Shown: positions 61,245 to 64,000 of the stretch, in pieces
Layout of the letters: each line of letters opens with the position of its first letter
Numbering within the stretch: the stretch's first letter is position 1
NCBI RefSeq assembly: GCF_027409185.1
Contig: NC_084464.1
Location: 42,693,095-42,757,094, forward strand
Direction: 5' to 3'
DNA from: Cynocephalus volans
Lineage: Eukaryota > Chordata > Mammalia > Dermoptera > Cynocephalidae
Length of the DNA: 64,000 nt
Notes under the pieces: generated by a model
Told to the model about the DNA's origin: nothing
The model's database searches: none
The model's input: the letters and a program-made list of their open reading frames with translations, nothing else
Made by a program: the position numbers and the translations under genes

Positions 61245-61510
61245 AAATGGGAGAAAAATAATGGCTATGCACAGGGTTGTTGTGAGGATTGATACCTGCA
61301 AACTTCTACTCCATGTTTATTCTGTGCCAGATGCTGAACTAAGTGATTTGTGTGCATCTAATCTTCATATTGTCCCCATGAGACAGGAACAGTTATCACC
61401 ACATTCTATAGGTGAGCAACTGATGGCTAGAGAAGGTTAAGGAATTGCCCCAAGAGCACATAATTACTAAAAAGCTAGGCTGGGATTTGGACCTAGACAG
61501 CTTGATTTCG
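61245..61510 (-). mobile_element. MIR-type ancient SINE sequence
   Basis: GTTGTTGTGAGGATTGATAC on one side and ACATTCTATAGGTGAGCAACTG with a following GGATTTGGACCTAG on the other; possibly two MIR-like fragments. Confidence 0.5.
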
Positions 61511-61514
61511 AAGC

Positions 61515-62320
61515 TAGAGGTTTTACACATTCTGCTGGAAAATCAAAGGAAGTATAGAGTCTATTTACGAAAGAATACATAAGTTAGTTTGTTCATAAAA
61601 CATAACAGTGGTGTGGGAACCAATGAAAACAGCTTGATGTGTATATTAAGTACATATGTTTATGGGTGCGTAAGGCTACAGCTACCAGTCTCCACAATAA
61701 AATGTGTGTGTGCGCATGCACGTGTGTGCACATGGGTGTATAAGGATGCGTGCTGGTGTGGAGGAAAGCTGATTAGTAATGTCAGAGTCACTCTCTCAAA
61801 CATCTTCCACTTGGGCTGGGGTCCCAGAGCAGCTGGTGGGCAAAGGGTGGGAAGAATCTGTCCCTCAAGCATGCAGACAGGAGCCATGAAATAACCAGAG
61901 GTGAGGCAGTGTTCGGGGTGAAACTGGGCTTATGAGGCAAAGAGGAAGGATGGGGCTGAGAGAAGAAAACCAAGCACAAGGTTGTCATGCAAAGCAGGTC
62001 TTTTGAGGTGACTTCTTATTGCTCTCCAAGGCTCAGAATGAAAGCCACAATGTCACATACTTCAGATTAAGAGACAGGCCTTTGGGGAAACTTTCAATTC
62101 AGTGTCAGCAAGTAAAGAGAAGGAATGAGTCCCATTCCTTCTATTAGTCCATAGAGGAGCAAATTGGTCACCCTACAAGACATACAGAGTAGGGGTATGT
62201 GGAGTGGAGGGATCCTGTCACATTATTGCTCTCTTTTATAAGGCAAGCATGAGAGCAGCCTTATCAATGTAAATTTAAAAAAGGACTTAAGCACCAGCAT
62301 TCTTGATTAGAGTGTCAGTT
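61515..62320. other. No gene recognised; (GT)-rich patch
   Basis: TGTGTGTGTGCGCATG-type text at 61701-61740. Nothing coding. Confidence 0.4.
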
Positions 62321-62328
62321 GTTTACAG

Positions 62329-62884
62329 TATGTGGTAAGCAAACTTTTAAGGTGGTCCCCAATAATCTCCCATCCTGGTATTTATGCCTTTGTGGAACAC
62401 CGTCCCATTGAGTGTGGGATGGATCTAGTGACTTAATTTTAATCAATGGAATACAGCAAAAATGAAGGGATATCATGTCCATAAGTAGGTAATAAAACTT
62501 TGTGGCTTTTATCTTGCTAGCAGATTCTCTCATTTACTGACTTTGATGAAGCAAACTGCCACATTGCAGAGGCCCATGTGGTAAAGAACTGAGAGTGGTC
62601 TCCATCCAACATCCAAAAGGAACCAAAGCCTTCTGTCCTGCCACCCTTGAGGAACTAATTCCTGCCAGCAACTAAGTTAGTGACCTTGGGAGCATATCCT
62701 TCCCTAGTTGAGTCTTCAGATGGGACCCCAACCATCAGTGCAGCCTTGTGAGAGACCCTGAAGCAGAGGACCCAGCTATTTTGTGTTTGGATTGTTGATC
62801 CACACAAATTGCAAGATAATAAATGTGTGTTGTTTTAAGCCATTTGTTCTGAAGTAAATTTTAGACAGTACTAGATAGCTAACG
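62329..62884 (+). mobile_element. MLT1-type MaLR solo LTR
   Basis: TCCCATCCTGGTATTTATGC, TAATCAATGGAATACAG and the end AATAAATGTGTGTTGTTTTAAGCC follow an MLT1 LTR. TACAG at 62324-62328 and 62885-62889 may be the target duplication. Confidence 0.7.
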
Positions 62885-62889
62885 TACAG

Positions 62890-63569
62890 AAGATGTTTGG
62901 AAATGCCAGTTATCCAGTAACTGGAGATCTAGGGGCCCACAGCAAGTCGCAGATCCTTTGGCCAGTTGTGAAAACGCCACTGGTCCCATTGGAAGCTGAC
63001 TTTCTGAGGCCCCACTCACTGCAAAAAGGGGGAGCCCCAGGTTCTAAAGAGCTGAATTATTCAGGCAACGCAGAATGAGCTCCCAGCATCATTTCCATGT
63101 AATTACGCTCCTCACAGCACAAATATAATAGAACAACACCAGAACAAGTAAATAGGGTAGGGACAGGGGTTTGCAGACCCCCTTAAGTACCAGTGATTTT
63201 TACAAGATACCTGAAATCTCACTATGCATAGCGATGTTAAAGGCACTAAGGATCTAGATAGAGAAAGGAGACTCAAATCAACAAAATATCTCTATCTCAG
63301 CTAAGAAATGCTTTTCAGACCATAATGGGAAGGGAACAGGAATCTGTGGGTAGACTGTTTCAGAAATGGAGGCTGATTTCTCAAATAAATTGAAAGAAAA
63401 AGACAAGAAGAAAAAAGAGAAAAAAAAAAATTAAAAATAATTACGCAACATAACAACCAAAAGCAACGAGTGCATCTCTTTGAATTCTGATCTAAACACA
63501 TCAATTGTTAAGAAAAATATGTAAGACAATCAGGGAAATGTGAACATGCACTGCATATTTGATGGTATT
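62890..63569. other. No gene recognised
   Basis: A-rich purine patch at 63400-63435; otherwise featureless. Confidence 0.35.
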
Positions 63570-63582
63570 AAGAATTATTGTT

Positions 63583-63680
63583 GGCTGGCTGGTTAACTCA
63601 GTTGCTTAGAGCGTGGTGCTGATAACACCAAGGTCTAGGGTTTGATCCTGGTCCCACCCAATTGCAAAAAAAAAAAAAAA
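63583..63680 (+). mobile_element. Monomeric tRNA-Ile-type SINE, closest to tRNA
   Basis: GGCTGGCTGGTTAACTCAGT, TTAGAGCGTGGTGCTGATAA and GGGTTTGATCC retain tRNA-Ile D-arm, anticodon-arm and T-arm spacing. Flanked by AAGAATTATTGTT at 63570-63582 and 63681-63693. Confidence 0.95.
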
Positions 63681-63693
63681 AAGAATTATTGTT

Positions 63694-64000
63694 AATGTCT
63701 TTTGAAATGATCATTTATTATAATTGTGAAGTTTATAAACTTATCTTTTAGAGGTACATTAAAAAAATATCTGCAGATGAAATATGTCTGGCATTTACTT
63801 CAAAACATCCATATGTATTGGGGGTTTGGGGAGAAACTATGTGGGGGTATAAATAATGCGAGGTTAGCTATGAGTTGACTATTATTGAAGGTGATGCATG
63901 GATGATATAAATATGATGGTTCATTATACTACTTTCTCTACTTTTATACATGAGTGAAGTTTCAATTTTTTTTTTTTCAGAAGAAAAAAGCTGAAAGCTA
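63694..64000. other. No gene recognised
   Basis: AT-rich end of the window. Confidence 0.35.

Noticed and set aside
63583..63680. Functional tRNA-Ile gene
   Set aside because: Has an A tail and target duplication and lacks the acceptor-stem pairing of a tRNA gene; it is a SINE.

Overview
This is a mammalian nuclear window with one apparently intact protein-coding gene, a classical-looking MHC class I heavy-chain gene at about 35.65-39.8 kb on the + strand. The rest is mostly retroelements. The organism is most likely a colugo (Dermoptera). At least 18 short SINE copies carry a tRNA-Ile-like head and the recurring 'gctgataacaccaaggtc' core that I associate with the colugo CYN family, as monomers and as dimers. 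No Alu, B1/B2, carnivore or ruminant SINE is visible. This is inference from sequence, not a database match.

Layout. 1-9.1 kb: an old L1 split by a young full-length L1 (1321-8143, perfect 15-bp target duplication) whose ORF1 is intact and whose ORF2 has one frameshift and two stops. 9.1-11.5 kb: a hAT fragment and an L1 with most of its body deleted, carrying two SINEs. 11.7-15.5 kb: a CpG island with a possible untranslated exon, then a decayed C2H2 zinc-finger array. 16.5-19.5 kb: antisense old L1s with an LTR nested in an LTR. 19.5-24.2 kb: sparse ancient repeats. 24.2-25.8 kb: a composite retroposon made of an L1 5'UTR-like start, a spacer, about 100-bp tandem GC-rich units and an A-rich tail. 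26-29.9 kb: an LTR, hAT and L1 pieces. 29.6-34.6 kb: an old L1 with a long 5'UTR, then a young L1 in which 4.2 kb is missing between 5'UTR and ORF2. 34.6-35.3 kb: a Tigger end and an antisense L1 carrying a probable 3' transduction.

35.6-39.8 kb: MHC class I. All splice sites are canonical and the seven coding exons sum to 1068 nt (355 codons plus stop). The groove has Ser143 and Ala147 where Thr and Trp are usual, and an extra N-glycosylation sequon in alpha-1. The promoter keeps an ISRE-like and an X2-like element but appears to have lost both CCAAT-type boxes. A SINE lies in intron 2, another SINE downstream of the stop, and an LTR-like segment in the 3'UTR.

40-64 kb: a MaLR provirus remnant, an antisense L1 with an internal deletion, a TRIM/B30.2 pseudogene (minus strand, about 50.9-51.8 kb), several solo LTRs with perfect 5-bp target duplications, a second truncated copy of the 24-kb composite (60.4-61.1 kb) inside a hAT element, and AT-rich sequence with no gene. 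Zinc-finger and TRIM remnants beside a class I gene fit an MHC class I region. The pattern most worth following is recurrent L1 5' ends joined to distant 3' sequence (four cases), including the composite retroposon family.
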